47,003 bases of DNA, taken from the NCBI GenBank assembly GCA_014804795.1, contig JAAUZC010000031.1, positions 1 to 47,003 of the forward strand, read 5' to 3'. The notes beneath the pieces were generated by a model, which was not told the origin of the DNA, did no database searches, and saw only the letters and a list, made by a program, of their open reading frames with translations. The stretch is from Lachnospiraceae bacterium. Lineage in GTDB: Bacteria > Bacillota > Clostridia > Lachnospirales > Lachnospiraceae. Shown in pieces: positions 34,797-43,763 of this stretch; position 1 is the stretch's first letter; each line of letters opens with the position of its first letter. Both the position numbers and the translations under genes were made by a program.

Positions 34797-35465
34797 GTCA
34801 CAAACCACCAGTTGCCGGTGGTTTGGCAGAAGCCCTCAAAAGGGCTATTATTACTGCTCGCCCAAAAGGGCGGTGTCACAAGCATTATTATCAAGCCGCT
34901 ATAAAATGGTACTTCCTGAGTCTTCTTTCCTTGACTCTTCTGCCTGCTCTCTTATGTATTTCTTTATTGCTTCTTCTGTTATATTACCAATTGTTGACAC
35001 GTAGTATCCTCTTGCCCGGAACGCTTTGCCCCATTTGCTCTGCAGATATGGATGCCTGTCATATATCATCAGTGTACTCTTCCCTTTCAGATATCCCATA
35101 AAATTCGATATACTGTACTTCGGGGGAATTACTACACTTAAGTGAATATAATCCTCACATACTGCTCCGTCTATTATCTCTACATTTTTATATCTACACA
35201 GCGTTTTTATAATTTCCCATATATCCGCTTTTACCTGTCCATACAATACCTTTTTTCAGTATTTGGGTTATAAATAACTATGCGGTATTGGCATTTCCAC
35301 CTAACATGTGATAAACTTTTGCTGTCCATTTGGACCATCTCCTATGATTTTGAATCTGGCTTGCGACACCATTTTCATCATATCACAGGAAGTTTTTTAA
35401 TATTATCCTTATCGCTTCCGTTTACTCCATTCTCCCCAGCATAGCTGGGAGATTAGGATTTACAT
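34797..35465 (-). mobile_element. Decayed IS200-type element
   Basis: The end near 34797 has hairpins CCACCAG/CGGTGG, AGCCCT/AGGGCT and CGCCC/GGGCG. The opposite end has CTCCCCAGC/GCTGGGAG at 35430-35450, the typical left hairpin. Between them is a frameshifted transposase. Orientation is the same as the other two copies in the window. Confidence 0.7.
34899..35329 (-). pseudogene. tnpA: IS200 transposase, frameshifted
   Basis: Starts at 35329 behind GGAGATGG with MDSKSLSHVRWKCQYRIVIY, then loses frame at a run AAAAAAGG near 35250; one extra G explains it. The second frame continues LYGQVKADIWEII, YLKGKSTLMIYDRH, YYVSTIGNITEEAIKKYI to 34899. The HxH motif reads YIHLSV, so one histidine is also replaced. 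Inactive. Confidence 0.8.
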
Positions 35466-35564
35466 TTACATTTAAAATTATATTACAAAATCTCGAAATA
35501 TACAAGTTCTGGGAAAAATCATATATACAAATATATATATTGGCATTAACTGATAAATCATCCC

Positions 35565-35835
35565 CTTCCTCTATACTTCCCTTAATTGGACAATCAAATA
35601 TTATTTTAACCCTTAAAGCTAAGCTCTTAAATTGAAAAAGATACTAAGGTAGCATCGTTACCCCTACATTCTTTTCAAAAGCTATCTGGCAGTTGTGGGG
35701 CTATACCGTCCTCGGCAAAAGGAAAAATCAATATTCCTTTATCATCGAATCTGAAGAATAGAAAGCAGATGTGTGCAGACCTGGAAAGTAAATCTGCCGT
35801 TACCTGTCACGAAACTGTTGCTGTCAAAAATAATA
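35565..35835 (+). pseudogene. Degenerate partial duplicate of the RluA-type gene
   Basis: Two blocks here match the intact gene and its leader. The 5' block (35565-35640, CTTCCTCTATACTTCCC ... AAATTGAAAAAG) copies the leader at 35935-36018 including the TTG start. The 3' block (35668-35835, TTTTCAAAAGCTATCTGGCAG ...) copies 36507-36670. The middle, with the S4 domain and catalytic Asp, is missing. Many substitutions show it is old. It lies just upstream of the working copy. Confidence 0.75.
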
Positions 35836-36009
35836 TACATCCCATTATATAACAAATCAACAACAAATATAATTTTTTGTGTTCAAAAAGTTATATTAAA
35901 AATATCTCCTTCATACCCTTCCCCATTGACTCCTCCCCTTCTTTCCGCTATACTCCCCTTAACCAGGCAATCAAATATCAATTCAATTCTTACAGACGAG
36001 GACCTAAAA

Positions 36010-36915
36010 TTGGAAAAGAAAGTAAGCGGCAGAGTTTCACAGGAAGATAACAATCTCAAACTGGAAACCTTCCTGAAGACCAGACTCCACCTGACCAAAA
36101 ATGAGATCAGCCGCGCGAAGTTTCTTGAAAACGGCATCTGCGTAAATGGAAAACGCCAAAAAATCGACACGCGCGTAAAATCCGGTGATCTGGTAGAAGT
36201 ATTGTTGGAAACCAAACACGAAACCTCCCAAAATCTGCGGGATTCAAGCAAAAGCATTTCTGTACTCTATGAGGACACAGATGTGATCGTGGTGAACAAA
36301 CCTGCCGGCATCTCCGTTCATCCGGCAGGGAAAAATGATTCAGATACCCTGGCGAATCGTCTGGCTTATTATCTGCGAAACAAAGGGGAGGATTCCGTAA
36401 TCCGCATCTTTGGGCGATTGGATAAAGATACCTCCGGGGTCGTCCTGGCCGTAAAAAACCGGGCGGCGGCCACCCGTCTGGAATTACAAAGAGAAAAACA
36501 CATTCTTTTCAAAAACTATCTGGCAGTTGTGCAGGGCATACCGTCTCCGGCGAAGGGAAGGATCAATATTCCTTTATCACCTGACCCGCAAAACAGAAAG
36601 CAGGTGTGTGCAGACCCGAACGGTAAACCTGCCGTTACCTGTTATGAAACCGTTGCTGTCAATAATGATCATGCTCTGATCCGTCTGCGCCTTGAAACAG
36701 GCAGAATGCATCAAATACGGATACACATGGCATCCATAGGCTGTCCGCTTTTGGGTGATCCTCTGTATGGGAACAAGACGGTGTCAGAAATAAAACGGAC
36801 TGCGCTGCACGCTCAGATGATACATTTTCTGCAGCCCTTTACGGAAAAAGAGATTCAGGTGACGGCTCCCGTCCCTGAAGATATCCGTCTCATTTTTCAT
36901 CCCGAAATTCTGTGA
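36010..36915 (+). CDS. RluA-family 23S rRNA pseudouridine synthase
   Basis: N-terminal S4 domain (LKLETFLKTRLHLTKNEISR, then ENGICVNGKRQKIDTRVKSG), then the RluA fold: VVNKPAGISVHPAG, the catalytic aspartate in RIFGRLDKDTSGVVL, and GRMHQIRIHMASIG near the end. It converts uridines in rRNA to pseudouridine; the exact position (RluD-like) is not certain. I take TTG at 36010 as start: GAGG lies eight bases before, and the same TTG is kept in the degenerate copy upstream. The frame is open further left (to 35773), but that part is leader. Confidence 0.88.
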   Translation: MEKKVSGRVSQEDNNLKLETFLKTRLHLTKNEISRAKFLENGICVNGKRQKIDTRVKSGDLVEVLLETKHETSQNLRDSSKSISVLYEDTDVIVVNKPAGISVHPAGKNDSDTLANRLAYYLRNKGEDSVIRIFGRLDKDTSGVVLAVKNRAAATRLELQREKHILFKNYLAVVQGIPSPAKGRINIPLSPDPQNRKQVCADPNGKPAVTCYETVAVNNDHALIRLRLETGRMHQIRIHMASIGCPLLGDPLYGNKTVSEIKRTALHAQMIHFLQPFTEKEIQVTAPVPEDIRLIFHPEIL

Positions 36916-37047
36916 AAAATTTCCGGGCACATTTTACCACATCCTCTTTTTGCGCTTTCTTAATCAACAAACTATGACAACACCCGCACCTTTTCTGTCG
37001 TTTCTCATAGAATATTATATAATCTTCCAAATAAAGGAGCGCTTTTT

Positions 37048-37839
37048 GTGGAAACCTCGTATCTTTCCCTTGACCATTTATCTTATGCTTATCATGGTAT
37101 GCACGGGGAAACCTGTGCGCTTACCGATATATCTTTTTCCGTAAAAAAAGGCGAGTTCATCGCCATTGTTGGCCCCAGCGGCTGCGGTAAATCCACTCTG
37201 CTGTCCCTGATTGCCGGATTGCTCACGCCGGAATCCGGCAAGGTTCTTTTTCCGATGCTTGCGGCAGATGAGAGTCCGAAGATCGGCTATATGCTGCAGC
37301 ACGACCATCTGTTTGAGTGGAGAACCATCTATCAAAATGTGATTTTAGGATTGGAAATCAATCATCTCTGCACACCTGAAAAACTTGCCAAAGTAGAAAC
37401 TTACCTGAAAGACTACGGACTCTGGGAATTTCGCGACAAACGTCCCAGTGAACTGTCCGGCGGCATGAAGCAGCGGGCCGCCCTGATCAGAACGCTTGCC
37501 CTAGAGCCCGAACTGCTTTTGCTGGATGAACCTTTCAGCGCTTTGGATTATCAGACCAGGCTGCAGGTTTCAGCCGACATCAGCCGCATTATCCGCGCGG
37601 AAAAAAAGACGGCGCTTTTAATCACCCACGATCTGTCGGAAGCCATCTCCATTGCAGACAGAGTGATCGTTTTCTCAAGCCGCCCTGCCACTGTAAAAAT
37701 ACAGATTCCGATCCGTCTGACTCTGCCGGATGACAGTATGCTTGCGGCAAGGAATGCGCCGGAATTCAGTTCATATTTCAATTTGTTATGGGAGGAATTG
37801 CACGATGACACTGCAGGAACAATATATCAGAAAGCATAA
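37048..37839 (+). CDS. ABC transporter ATP-binding protein, NitT/TauT type
   Basis: Walker A GPSGCGKSTLL near residue 42, Q-loop IGYMLQHDHLFEWRTI near 78, signature PSELSGGMKQRAALIRTLAL near 132, Walker B ELLLLDEPFSALD near 155, and H-loop LLITHDLSEAI near 190. The sequence is of the SsuB/TauB branch, which serves small anionic or pyrimidine-like substrates such as sulfonates, nitrate, or thiamine precursors. Start is GTG at 37048 with AAGGAG eight bases upstream. Its end overlaps the permease gene by 35 bases. Confidence 0.92.
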   Translation: METSYLSLDHLSYAYHGMHGETCALTDISFSVKKGEFIAIVGPSGCGKSTLLSLIAGLLTPESGKVLFPMLAADESPKIGYMLQHDHLFEWRTIYQNVILGLEINHLCTPEKLAKVETYLKDYGLWEFRDKRPSELSGGMKQRAALIRTLALEPELLLLDEPFSALDYQTRLQVSADISRIIRAEKKTALLITHDLSEAISIADRVIVFSSRPATVKIQIPIRLTLPDDSMLAARNAPEFSSYFNLLWEELHDDTAGTIYQKA

Positions 37840-38593
37840 ACGTTATCACAGAATGATTTCCCTTGCCAGACTATGCATTATTGTAATATTCCTTCTTGTC
37901 TGGGAAATATCTGCAAATACAGGGCTGATCGATCCGTTCTTTTTTTCCAGCCCGTCCAGAGTATGTAAAAGTCTTGTCACACTGTATCGGGATTACAATC
38001 TGCCGGCACATATCGGCATCACGCTCCTTGAAACGATTCTCAGCTTTTTGCTGGTTTTCGGTATCAGTATGGCCGCCGCCACTCTGTTATGGTACTCTGC
38101 GAAAGTTTCCGCTGTTTTAGAACCCTACCTTGTGGTCTTAAACTCCCTGCCGAAGTCTGCCCTTGCACCGCTTTTCATTGTCTGGCTGGGCACCGGCATC
38201 AAGACCATTATCGTGGCAGGTATTTCCGTCGCTATCTTTGGCGCCGTCATAAACCTTTACACCGGTTTCTCGCTGACAGAGCCGGAAAAATGCATGCTGA
38301 TCACTACACTCGGCGGCAGCAGAAAACAGATTTTTCACAAGGTCGTTCTGCCCTCCAACATCCTTCTGATCTTAAGTACGATGAAAGTCAATATCGGACT
38401 ATCCCTTGTGGGTGTTATTATCGGCGAATTTCTTGCTGCAAAACAAGGCCTTGGATATCTAATCATCTATGGCAGCCAGACTTTTAAAATGTCCATGGTG
38501 ATCACTTCTATTGTGATTCTGTGCGTGATTGCCATGCTGCTTTATCTTGGATTGCAGCTTACCGAACATTGGTATAAGAAGAAAGTACTCTAA
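37805..38593 (+). CDS. ABC transporter permease, NitT/TauT type
   Basis: Six membrane helices and the binding-protein-dependent transport signature: LVVLNSLPKSALAPLFIVWL, then TLGGSRKQIFHKVVLPSNIL (EAA loop), and GVIIGEFLAAKQGLGYLI. GGGAGG lies nine bases before the ATG at 37805, inside the ATPase gene. The usual periplasmic-type binding protein is not next to it; it would have to be elsewhere. Substrate unknown. Confidence 0.92.
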   Translation: MTLQEQYIRKHKRYHRMISLARLCIIVIFLLVWEISANTGLIDPFFFSSPSRVCKSLVTLYRDYNLPAHIGITLLETILSFLLVFGISMAAATLLWYSAKVSAVLEPYLVVLNSLPKSALAPLFIVWLGTGIKTIIVAGISVAIFGAVINLYTGFSLTEPEKCMLITTLGGSRKQIFHKVVLPSNILLILSTMKVNIGLSLVGVIIGEFLAAKQGLGYLIIYGSQTFKMSMVITSIVILCVIAMLLYLGLQLTEHWYKKKVL

Positions 38594-38615
38594 AATAGCG
38601 TCACTTACTAGATAA

Positions 38616-39377
38616 TTAAGGCAGTTCAATCATATCCACTAACTGCAGTTTGTAATCTCTTACAATCTGCTCCGCCGCTAAAAGCGCTTCGGGATTCCAT
38701 ACTTCTTCGGGACGGTGGGCATCCGCACCAAAAATCACAGTATTGCCCACCTCCCCCGCTATCTTCCAGAATCTCCTGTTTGGATAATGTCTTTTGCTCC
38801 ACAGACCAAGAAAATTGATTTCAAGCGGAATATCCTGCTTTTTCGCAAAAAGACAAAGCTCTCTAACCTGTCTGTCATAGACTTCCGTATCTCCGGTAAA
38901 ATGCAGAATGTCCGGATGGGCAAAATACGCAAATCTCCCTGTCATCAGTGCTTCTTCTGACTGACTGCAATATTTTATGAGGCGCATTTCATCATCTGTC
39001 GGCCGCCCGCAGAAAAAATCGTCTGTTTCATTTCCAAGATAATGCTGTGCAAGCAGGAAATACTCTATCGGATACTGTTCTGTTATCCGGATCAGTTCAT
39101 CAAAGTAGCGCGGATAATATTCCACTTCAAGTCCGAGATGAATCTCAATGTCCTTTTGATACTCCTCTTTCAGTTTCAAAACCGTATCCACGTAATCTTC
39201 CAGCTGCTCCATATCCATTTTCACATTACTCACATACCCGTCTGCGTAGGGCATCGGCGTGTGGTCGGAAAATCCCAATATCTTCAGCCCGCCGGCAATG
39301 GCGTTTTCCACATATTCCCTTTCTTCCCCCCATGCATGTTTACATCTCCATGTATGAGTATGGTAATTTGCGATCAT
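38616..39377 (-). CDS. PHP-domain histidinol-phosphatase-type protein
   Basis: NYHTHTWRCKHAWG at the N-terminus gives the HxH metal motif; LGFSDHTPMPY, LGLEVEYYPRY, YFLLAQHYLG, AYFAHPDILHF and VIFGADAHRPEEV supply the other metal ligands in the order of the HisK/PHP family. It probably removes phosphate from histidinol phosphate or a similar small molecule. Length 253 is usual. No his genes are near, so the role in histidine synthesis is likely but not shown. Confidence 0.85.
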   Translation of the reverse strand: MIANYHTHTWRCKHAWGEEREYVENAIAGGLKILGFSDHTPMPYADGYVSNVKMDMEQLEDYVDTVLKLKEEYQKDIEIHLGLEVEYYPRYFDELIRITEQYPIEYFLLAQHYLGNETDDFFCGRPTDDEMRLIKYCSQSEEALMTGRFAYFAHPDILHFTGDTEVYDRQVRELCLFAKKQDIPLEINFLGLWSKRHYPNRRFWKIAGEVGNTVIFGADAHRPEEVWNPEALLAAEQIVRDYKLQLVDMIELP

Positions 39378-39499
39378 TTTTCTCTCCCTGTATCTGTTTG
39401 AATTTATTTTAAAGTAAATTATGGATTACATACTTTACAAATCCTATATCTCATGATAATTATATCATCTCCGAATAAAACTTTCGACTGTTAATTTAT

Positions 39500-39530
39500 C
39501 ACCAGATAGATAATAATTTTTTATCTGGTG
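39500..39530 (-). terminator. Hairpin after the DUF262-like gene
   Basis: CACCAGATA pairs with TATCTGGTG around a 13-base AT-rich loop. It lies about 30 bases after the stop at 39563 and is a likely end of the sigma-DUF262 transcript. Confidence 0.55.
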
Positions 39531-39562
39531 TTAAAGGAAAATCGTTCCAAAAAACAGCATCT

Positions 39563-40930
39563 CTACGCGCTCTTCTTATGTGTTCTGTAATACTGTTCAA
39601 AATCCGCTTTCATATGTAAGAAATTTTGTTTCTGATCTATTATATATGTATCAGTATTTTGAGCATATTCAGCAAGCCAATCATCCAAATCAATATCTTC
39701 TCTAAAGGAATAGACTACCATTGCCAGTAATGATTTCCGATTTTCTTTTTCCAGTAACTTTGAACCAAGTTTAATTGTCTTTTCCTCTAACTTGTTCAAT
39801 GTTTCAGTATAATAATCCATTTCATTCCGCAATGTTTCTACATCTATATTAAGATTTTCTGCGATGAATGTTTCATCATCCGTTTGCTTATCTCTTAAAA
39901 ACTCTAACATCAGGTTTTCAAGCAACTCTAATTTATCTGTGATAACCTGTTTGTCTTTGGTACTTAGATCTTTGTCAATTTCGTCAAACAACAATCCCTT
40001 TTTGTTCTTTTTATTGGTCCGCATATTTTCATTAAACTCTTTGAGAAATTCAGCAAAATTGCTGTCTTCCATTTCTAACTTAGCAAATTTATCAAATAAT
40101 GTAAGAAACACAAAGGAATCCTTTTTATTGAAAATATTTTTAATGTCATCTGTTATAACATTTTCCAATCTATGCAAATAATTGGCAAAAGAATCAAATT
40201 CCTCCTCTTTTGCATGTTCATTAAGATATTTAAAAGCTGATTTTGCCTGTGTTTTCCAATTATCAAAATGATTCATGCACATTAATGTTTCCACGATAAT
40301 TCTCTCAATAACACCCTTCGTTTTGTCCTTCTCAGAACACTCACAACATTCCACAAAAAATTTACTATCCACAATCTTTCTGATACGATTTGCAAATTTA
40401 TCAATATATGTAAATGCTTTCTGATCTGTGCTCATTGCCACATGATTATTGTAACGTTTAATATATCTTGAAATCTTATAACTATCACAGCTTTCATGTA
40501 TCACCGTTTCGATCTGATATTCATCAAATCTCTCTTTTAATTCTTCCGGAAGCTTTTCATAAGTTTTATTCTTTATATTAAACAAAGTATCTTCATATGA
40601 AATATTTCCATTTTTATCTCTAACTTTTTTCTTATATGAGATCATAGAATTTTCAATAGATGGTGTTATTTTATAATTCATATGTCTGAATTTGATAAGT
40701 GCAGCTGTTCTGCACCCGCCATCAACTATATGCAATTTTGAATTTTCTTCCTCCCCAAGAATAATAGGAGGAATATAATCGTCTGTAAGAACAGTTACCA
40801 CCAATTCATTAACTTGTTCATTATTCCAGGCGAAATTTCTCTGGACATCCGCTTTGTTATCAATATCGCCTTTCATATTTTTCTTTAAATACATTTCTAA
40901 TGTATAGGTCTGTTTTCTCGGTCTTGCCAT
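39563..40930 (-). CDS. DUF262/ParB-like protein paired with a sigma factor
   Basis: The first 90 residues follow the DUF262 pattern: KADVQRNFAWNNEQVNELVV (the QRxFxW element), DDYIPPIILGEEENSK, and KLHIVDGGCRTAALIKF, where relatives have DGQQR. DUF262 belongs to the ParB/Srx fold, seen in nucleases, NTP-dependent enzymes and defence proteins (e.g. GmrSD). Here the second Gln and Gln are Gly-Cys, so activity may differ. The rest (about 370 residues) is helical and highly charged, with no HNH motif. GGAGG lies eight bases before the ATG at 40930. It follows the sigma gene by 40 bases. Confidence 0.65.
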   Translation of the reverse strand: MARPRKQTYTLEMYLKKNMKGDIDNKADVQRNFAWNNEQVNELVVTVLTDDYIPPIILGEEENSKLHIVDGGCRTAALIKFRHMNYKITPSIENSMISYKKKVRDKNGNISYEDTLFNIKNKTYEKLPEELKERFDEYQIETVIHESCDSYKISRYIKRYNNHVAMSTDQKAFTYIDKFANRIRKIVDSKFFVECCECSEKDKTKGVIERIIVETLMCMNHFDNWKTQAKSAFKYLNEHAKEEEFDSFANYLHRLENVITDDIKNIFNKKDSFVFLTLFDKFAKLEMEDSNFAEFLKEFNENMRTNKKNKKGLLFDEIDKDLSTKDKQVITDKLELLENLMLEFLRDKQTDDETFIAENLNIDVETLRNEMDYYTETLNKLEEKTIKLGSKLLEKENRKSLLAMVVYSFREDIDLDDWLAEYAQNTDTYIIDQKQNFLHMKADFEQYYRTHKKSA

Positions 40931-40970
40931 TTTTAATTCCTCCAATTATTCTAAGTTTTAAGTAATATAC

Positions 40971-41528
40971 TCAAAACAATGCTGAAATGTTTCTATATGA
41001 ATGGATAGCTGCATAGCAGTCCGCATATTGTTTTTCGTTTATATGCAATTCTTCTCTGATTTCTCCCGGAAGATAACCGGCTATATTAAGTCTTAATACT
41101 TCTTTCTGTAGATTTGAAAGTCTGCTAAGATATGACAGCATTCTTTTGCTGAAACCTTCTTCATTATCTTCAAATAATATTTTCTCAATAGTAAATCCGT
41201 CGGTAATCATATCTCCTATCGTAGAATCTTCATCATCTTCAATAGGCATATCAATTGAAATCGACATTCTATCCGCTTTACGCTTTTCACGATTTCTTCG
41301 TGCCATTTCTGTCTTGATCTTATTTAGCAAGCAGGAATACAGAAATGTGTCAAATGACTGTGAATCATCATATCTTCTCATCACATCTACAAATACTTCG
41401 TTTGCAAGCGAATAAAAATCATCTAAATCCTTGTCAGATAAACCGCCAAATTTTGATAAGATCCTGTCAACTATTTTATGAAGTTTTTTAGCATTGTTCT
41501 CATAATATGTAATTACTATCTGTTCCAT
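40971..41528 (-). CDS. Sigma-70-family RNA polymerase sigma factor
   Basis: A 185-residue protein with a region 2 helix pair (DKDLDDFYSLANEVFVDVMR, then FDTFLYSCLLNKIKTEMARR) and a region 4 (LSRLSNLQKEVLRLNIAGYL, GEIREELHINEKQYADCYAA). Region 4 resembles a helix-turn-helix that reads a -35 element. It is shorter and diverged from ECF factors. GAGGTG lies seven bases before the ATG at 41528; an in-frame start at 41618 lies in a stem-loop leader and is unlikely. It is transcribed with the DUF262-like gene and may direct expression of this island. Confidence 0.75.
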   Translation of the reverse strand: MEQIVITYYENNAKKLHKIVDRILSKFGGLSDKDLDDFYSLANEVFVDVMRRYDDSQSFDTFLYSCLLNKIKTEMARRNREKRKADRMSISIDMPIEDDEDSTIGDMITDGFTIEKILFEDNEEGFSKRMLSYLSRLSNLQKEVLRLNIAGYLPGEIREELHINEKQYADCYAAIHSYRNISALF

Positions 41529-41605
41529 ATTGGTGCACCTCTCTAAAAATTTGTATATTATCTGTTTCTGCCTTTTTCCGTTTTCCGCACTAAAGTTTCC
41601 TGAAT

Positions 41606-41650
41606 AAGACCTGTCCAATGCTGCGCCAACAGCGTTTTAGGAGAGGTCTT
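41606..41650. repeat. Stem-loop in the sigma factor leader
   Basis: AAGACCTGTCC pairs with GGAGAGGTCTT, and an inner GCTG/CAGC stem lies in the loop; T runs are on the plus-strand side. It may end plus-strand transcription or attenuate the sigma gene. Confidence 0.55.
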
Positions 41651-41837
41651 TTTGTATTCAATTTTTCTTAGTAATGATAAGTATAGAACACATGTTCGAT
41701 TTTGTCAACATGTGTTTCGAACATTTGTTTGCATTTGTTTTAACCAAATCTCATCAAGAAACACAAAAGACTTACTATTTTTCAAAAATGATTGGCTGAC
41801 ATCAGAAAATATATGGATGTCAAATATATATAAAATA

Positions 41838-41878
41838 AGTAAAAGCGATACATCTGAATAGATAATATCGCTTTTACT
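41838..41878. terminator. Perfect 13-bp inverted repeat downstream of the SIR2 operon
   Basis: AGTAAAAGCGATA and its exact complement with a 15-base loop. On the minus strand it is followed by ACTTATTTTA. It separates the DUF4062-KptA-SIR2 operon from the sigma unit. The rest of 41651-41952 shows no supportable gene. Confidence 0.6.
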
Positions 41879-41952
41879 GTCCATTAAAATGGACTTATTA
41901 TAGTATACTGCTGCCAGATCCTTCATAAAACCAACCTTTTATCGCTTCAATA

Positions 41953-42144
41953 TTATGAAATATCTTTCAATGGCTCTTTTCTTATCTTGTCCGCTGTTCC
42001 ATGATATGTCATTTCCCATAATATTTCTGGAGCACACTTTATTTCATCATATGTTTTGACTGACCAAGTACACAAGTCAATAAAAGTTATGCTATAAAAG
42101 CAATCTTTTATTACTTTTCTACTTACCCAAATTTTCTTTATCAT
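41953..42144 (-). CDS. Small hypothetical protein, 63 residues
   Basis: A short frame 36 bases after the SIR2 gene, with GGGG about six bases before its ATG, begins MIKKIWVSRKVIKDCFYSIT and ends KIRKEPLKDIS. A YHGTADK stretch recalls the YHGTATR of KptA but the rest does not. I cannot assign a family, and the frame might be noncoding. Confidence 0.35.
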   Translation of the reverse strand: MIKKIWVSRKVIKDCFYSITFIDLCTWSVKTYDEIKCAPEILWEMTYHGTADKIRKEPLKDIS

Positions 42145-42180
42145 TTAATCCCCAATAATACTCATAAAATCAAGTTCTCA

Positions 42181-43113
42181 TTATTGTTGCATTTTCTTAA
42201 ATATATTTCTTATATAGTTTTCATCAGATTGTATTCCTCTGCATTCAACATTAAAAGCCTTTAATGCCTCAAATATACTTGCCTTTTCTACTTTGTCATC
42301 ATACTGTTCATCAAATAAATAATAAATATTATTTGATATGATTGGCATTACTTTGACACTTCTTGCATGTTTATTAAGCAACCACCAAACATCAATTTCT
42401 GAAAAATCCATCCCAAACCCCACAATATACACATTTGTATTAAAAAATAACTCGGCCCATGAAAGATTATCAAAATTTCCTGTTTTACACTTTTCAAGAA
42501 TCGGAACTTTACATTCATATCCTCTCTTTGAGCTGTATTCTCCTTTTATATAACTCGAAAGTTTTGATAAAAACCCACAATACTGATCGAATCCAAGAGT
42601 TATTGATTTTATTCTTGAAACATCTCCGTGTATCTTCCATAATTTTACTTCATGTCCCGTTAAATGATTTACAAATTTATTGTATGTACGAATATTATAT
42701 ATTTCTTCTTTTCTTAATTCTTCGACATCCTCTTTCTTATATAAACAAATATCACACAGAATACATTCTATTCCGTTATCATAATTTGTTGTAATTATAT
42801 TATGTACATTATTTTCGATAAGATATTCACCAAATTTATTTATATCGAAAATATTTGTATTAATATTGTCTTTCGATAATGTTGTATCTATTTCCTTTAA
42901 AATATTGTTTTTAACAAAATTATCTTGCAGTTTATCACTATAATTTAGAACATATTTTTCATACAAAAATGTATAGTTATTAATATTGCTATCATTCTTT
43001 TTAAACAAATCACCCCATGATGGAATATTATTAAAAATGACTCTTGGAAATCCGTTTCCTAAAAACAGTGTATTTTCAATACAAGTTGTATTTTTATCTT
43101 CTCTCGCCTTCAA
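42181..43113 (-). CDS. SIR2-family protein, candidate defence NADase
   Basis: The SIR2 fold elements are in order: LFLGNGFPR near residue 16 (NAD-binding GxG form), IITTNYDNGIE near 105 (TN-x-D motif), KLWKIHGDVSR near 160 (catalytic His), and NVYIVGFGMDFSEID near 225. Bacterial SIR2 proteins in defence islands destroy NAD+ after phage sensing, so the same is likely here. Start is taken as TTG at 43113 since GGAGG lies seven bases upstream. It follows kptA by 27 bases; both genes act on NAD+. No additional C-terminal sensor domain is present, so the partner genes may sense. Confidence 0.75.
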   Translation of the reverse strand: MKAREDKNTTCIENTLFLGNGFPRVIFNNIPSWGDLFKKNDSNINNYTFLYEKYVLNYSDKLQDNFVKNNILKEIDTTLSKDNINTNIFDINKFGEYLIENNVHNIITTNYDNGIECILCDICLYKKEDVEELRKEEIYNIRTYNKFVNHLTGHEVKLWKIHGDVSRIKSITLGFDQYCGFLSKLSSYIKGEYSSKRGYECKVPILEKCKTGNFDNLSWAELFFNTNVYIVGFGMDFSEIDVWWLLNKHARSVKVMPIISNNIYYLFDEQYDDKVEKASIFEALKAFNVECRGIQSDENYIRNIFKKMQQ

Positions 43114-43140
43114 AACCGTACCTCCTTTCACCCAATAAAA

Positions 43141-43686
43141 TCAATCCCTAATTGCTTCAAAATATTTCGCATCAACTTTCTTAGTCAACCATACACCATT
43201 TTCTGATAAGTAAAACTTGTATCCATCTTTATACATAACTCCACTATGTATCTTCAAAATTACAGGTTCACCATGCCGCTTTCCTACTTTTAGAGCGGTC
43301 TCAATATCTTTTGATAAATGAACATATAACCGGCTCATCGGTTTTAAACCCTCATTCATAATGCTGTCAAGAAATCTCGTGGCGGTTCCATGATATAAAA
43401 ACTCCGGTGGTTCCTGCTCCTTCAATTCCACATCCACAGGAATACTATGGCCCTGATTTGCCCGGATCAGCGTTTTATCCTGATTAAAACTGTACCTCTG
43501 TTTATTATCAGTTGCCACAATTCCTTCTAAAGTTTCCATATCAATTTTTCTTCCGGTTTCATTAATACCGGTCAATAGCTCTTCCACATTAGCCCATCCA
43601 TGTTCATCTAATGTAATATGTGCTGCATCTGGCTGATGTCTCAACACCAAACTTATGAATTTACTCAATTTATCTAAATTTCCCAT
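43141..43686 (-). CDS. kptA: RNA 2'-phosphotransferase (Tpt1/KptA)
   Basis: Transfers a 2'-phosphate from RNA to NAD+, giving ADP-ribose 1''-2'' cyclic phosphate. LSKFISLVLRHQPDAAHITL carries the Arg-His pair, QRYSF...LIRANQGHSIPV the next Arg, FLYHGTATRFLDSI the substrate loop and SRLYVHLSKDIETALKVGKR the last Arg. The sequence is complete (181 residues). AAGGTGG precedes the ATG at 43686. In bacteria its natural substrate is uncertain. It sits between an unknown protein and a SIR2 gene, suggesting an NAD-linked or RNA-repair defence role. A second, truncated 3' copy is at 1177-1245. Confidence 0.92.
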   Translation of the reverse strand: MGNLDKLSKFISLVLRHQPDAAHITLDEHGWANVEELLTGINETGRKIDMETLEGIVATDNKQRYSFNQDKTLIRANQGHSIPVDVELKEQEPPEFLYHGTATRFLDSIMNEGLKPMSRLYVHLSKDIETALKVGKRHGEPVILKIHSGVMYKDGYKFYLSENGVWLTKKVDAKYFEAIRD

Positions 43687-43763
43687 ATTTCCCACCTTAT
43701 TCAATATAATCATATGGCGTCTTTTTCTGCACAGGCTTGGTTTTTGTAAAATTTATTATCGCT

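Noticed and set aside
35773-36009. N-terminal extension of the pseudouridine synthase frame
   Set aside because: The stretch overlaps the degenerate duplicate and its leader; the TTG at 36010 has a ribosome site and is conserved in the duplicate.
41705-41926. 73-codon minus-strand frame
   Set aside because: A perfect 13-bp terminator-like stem lies inside it, there is no clear ribosome site, and the product shows no family features.
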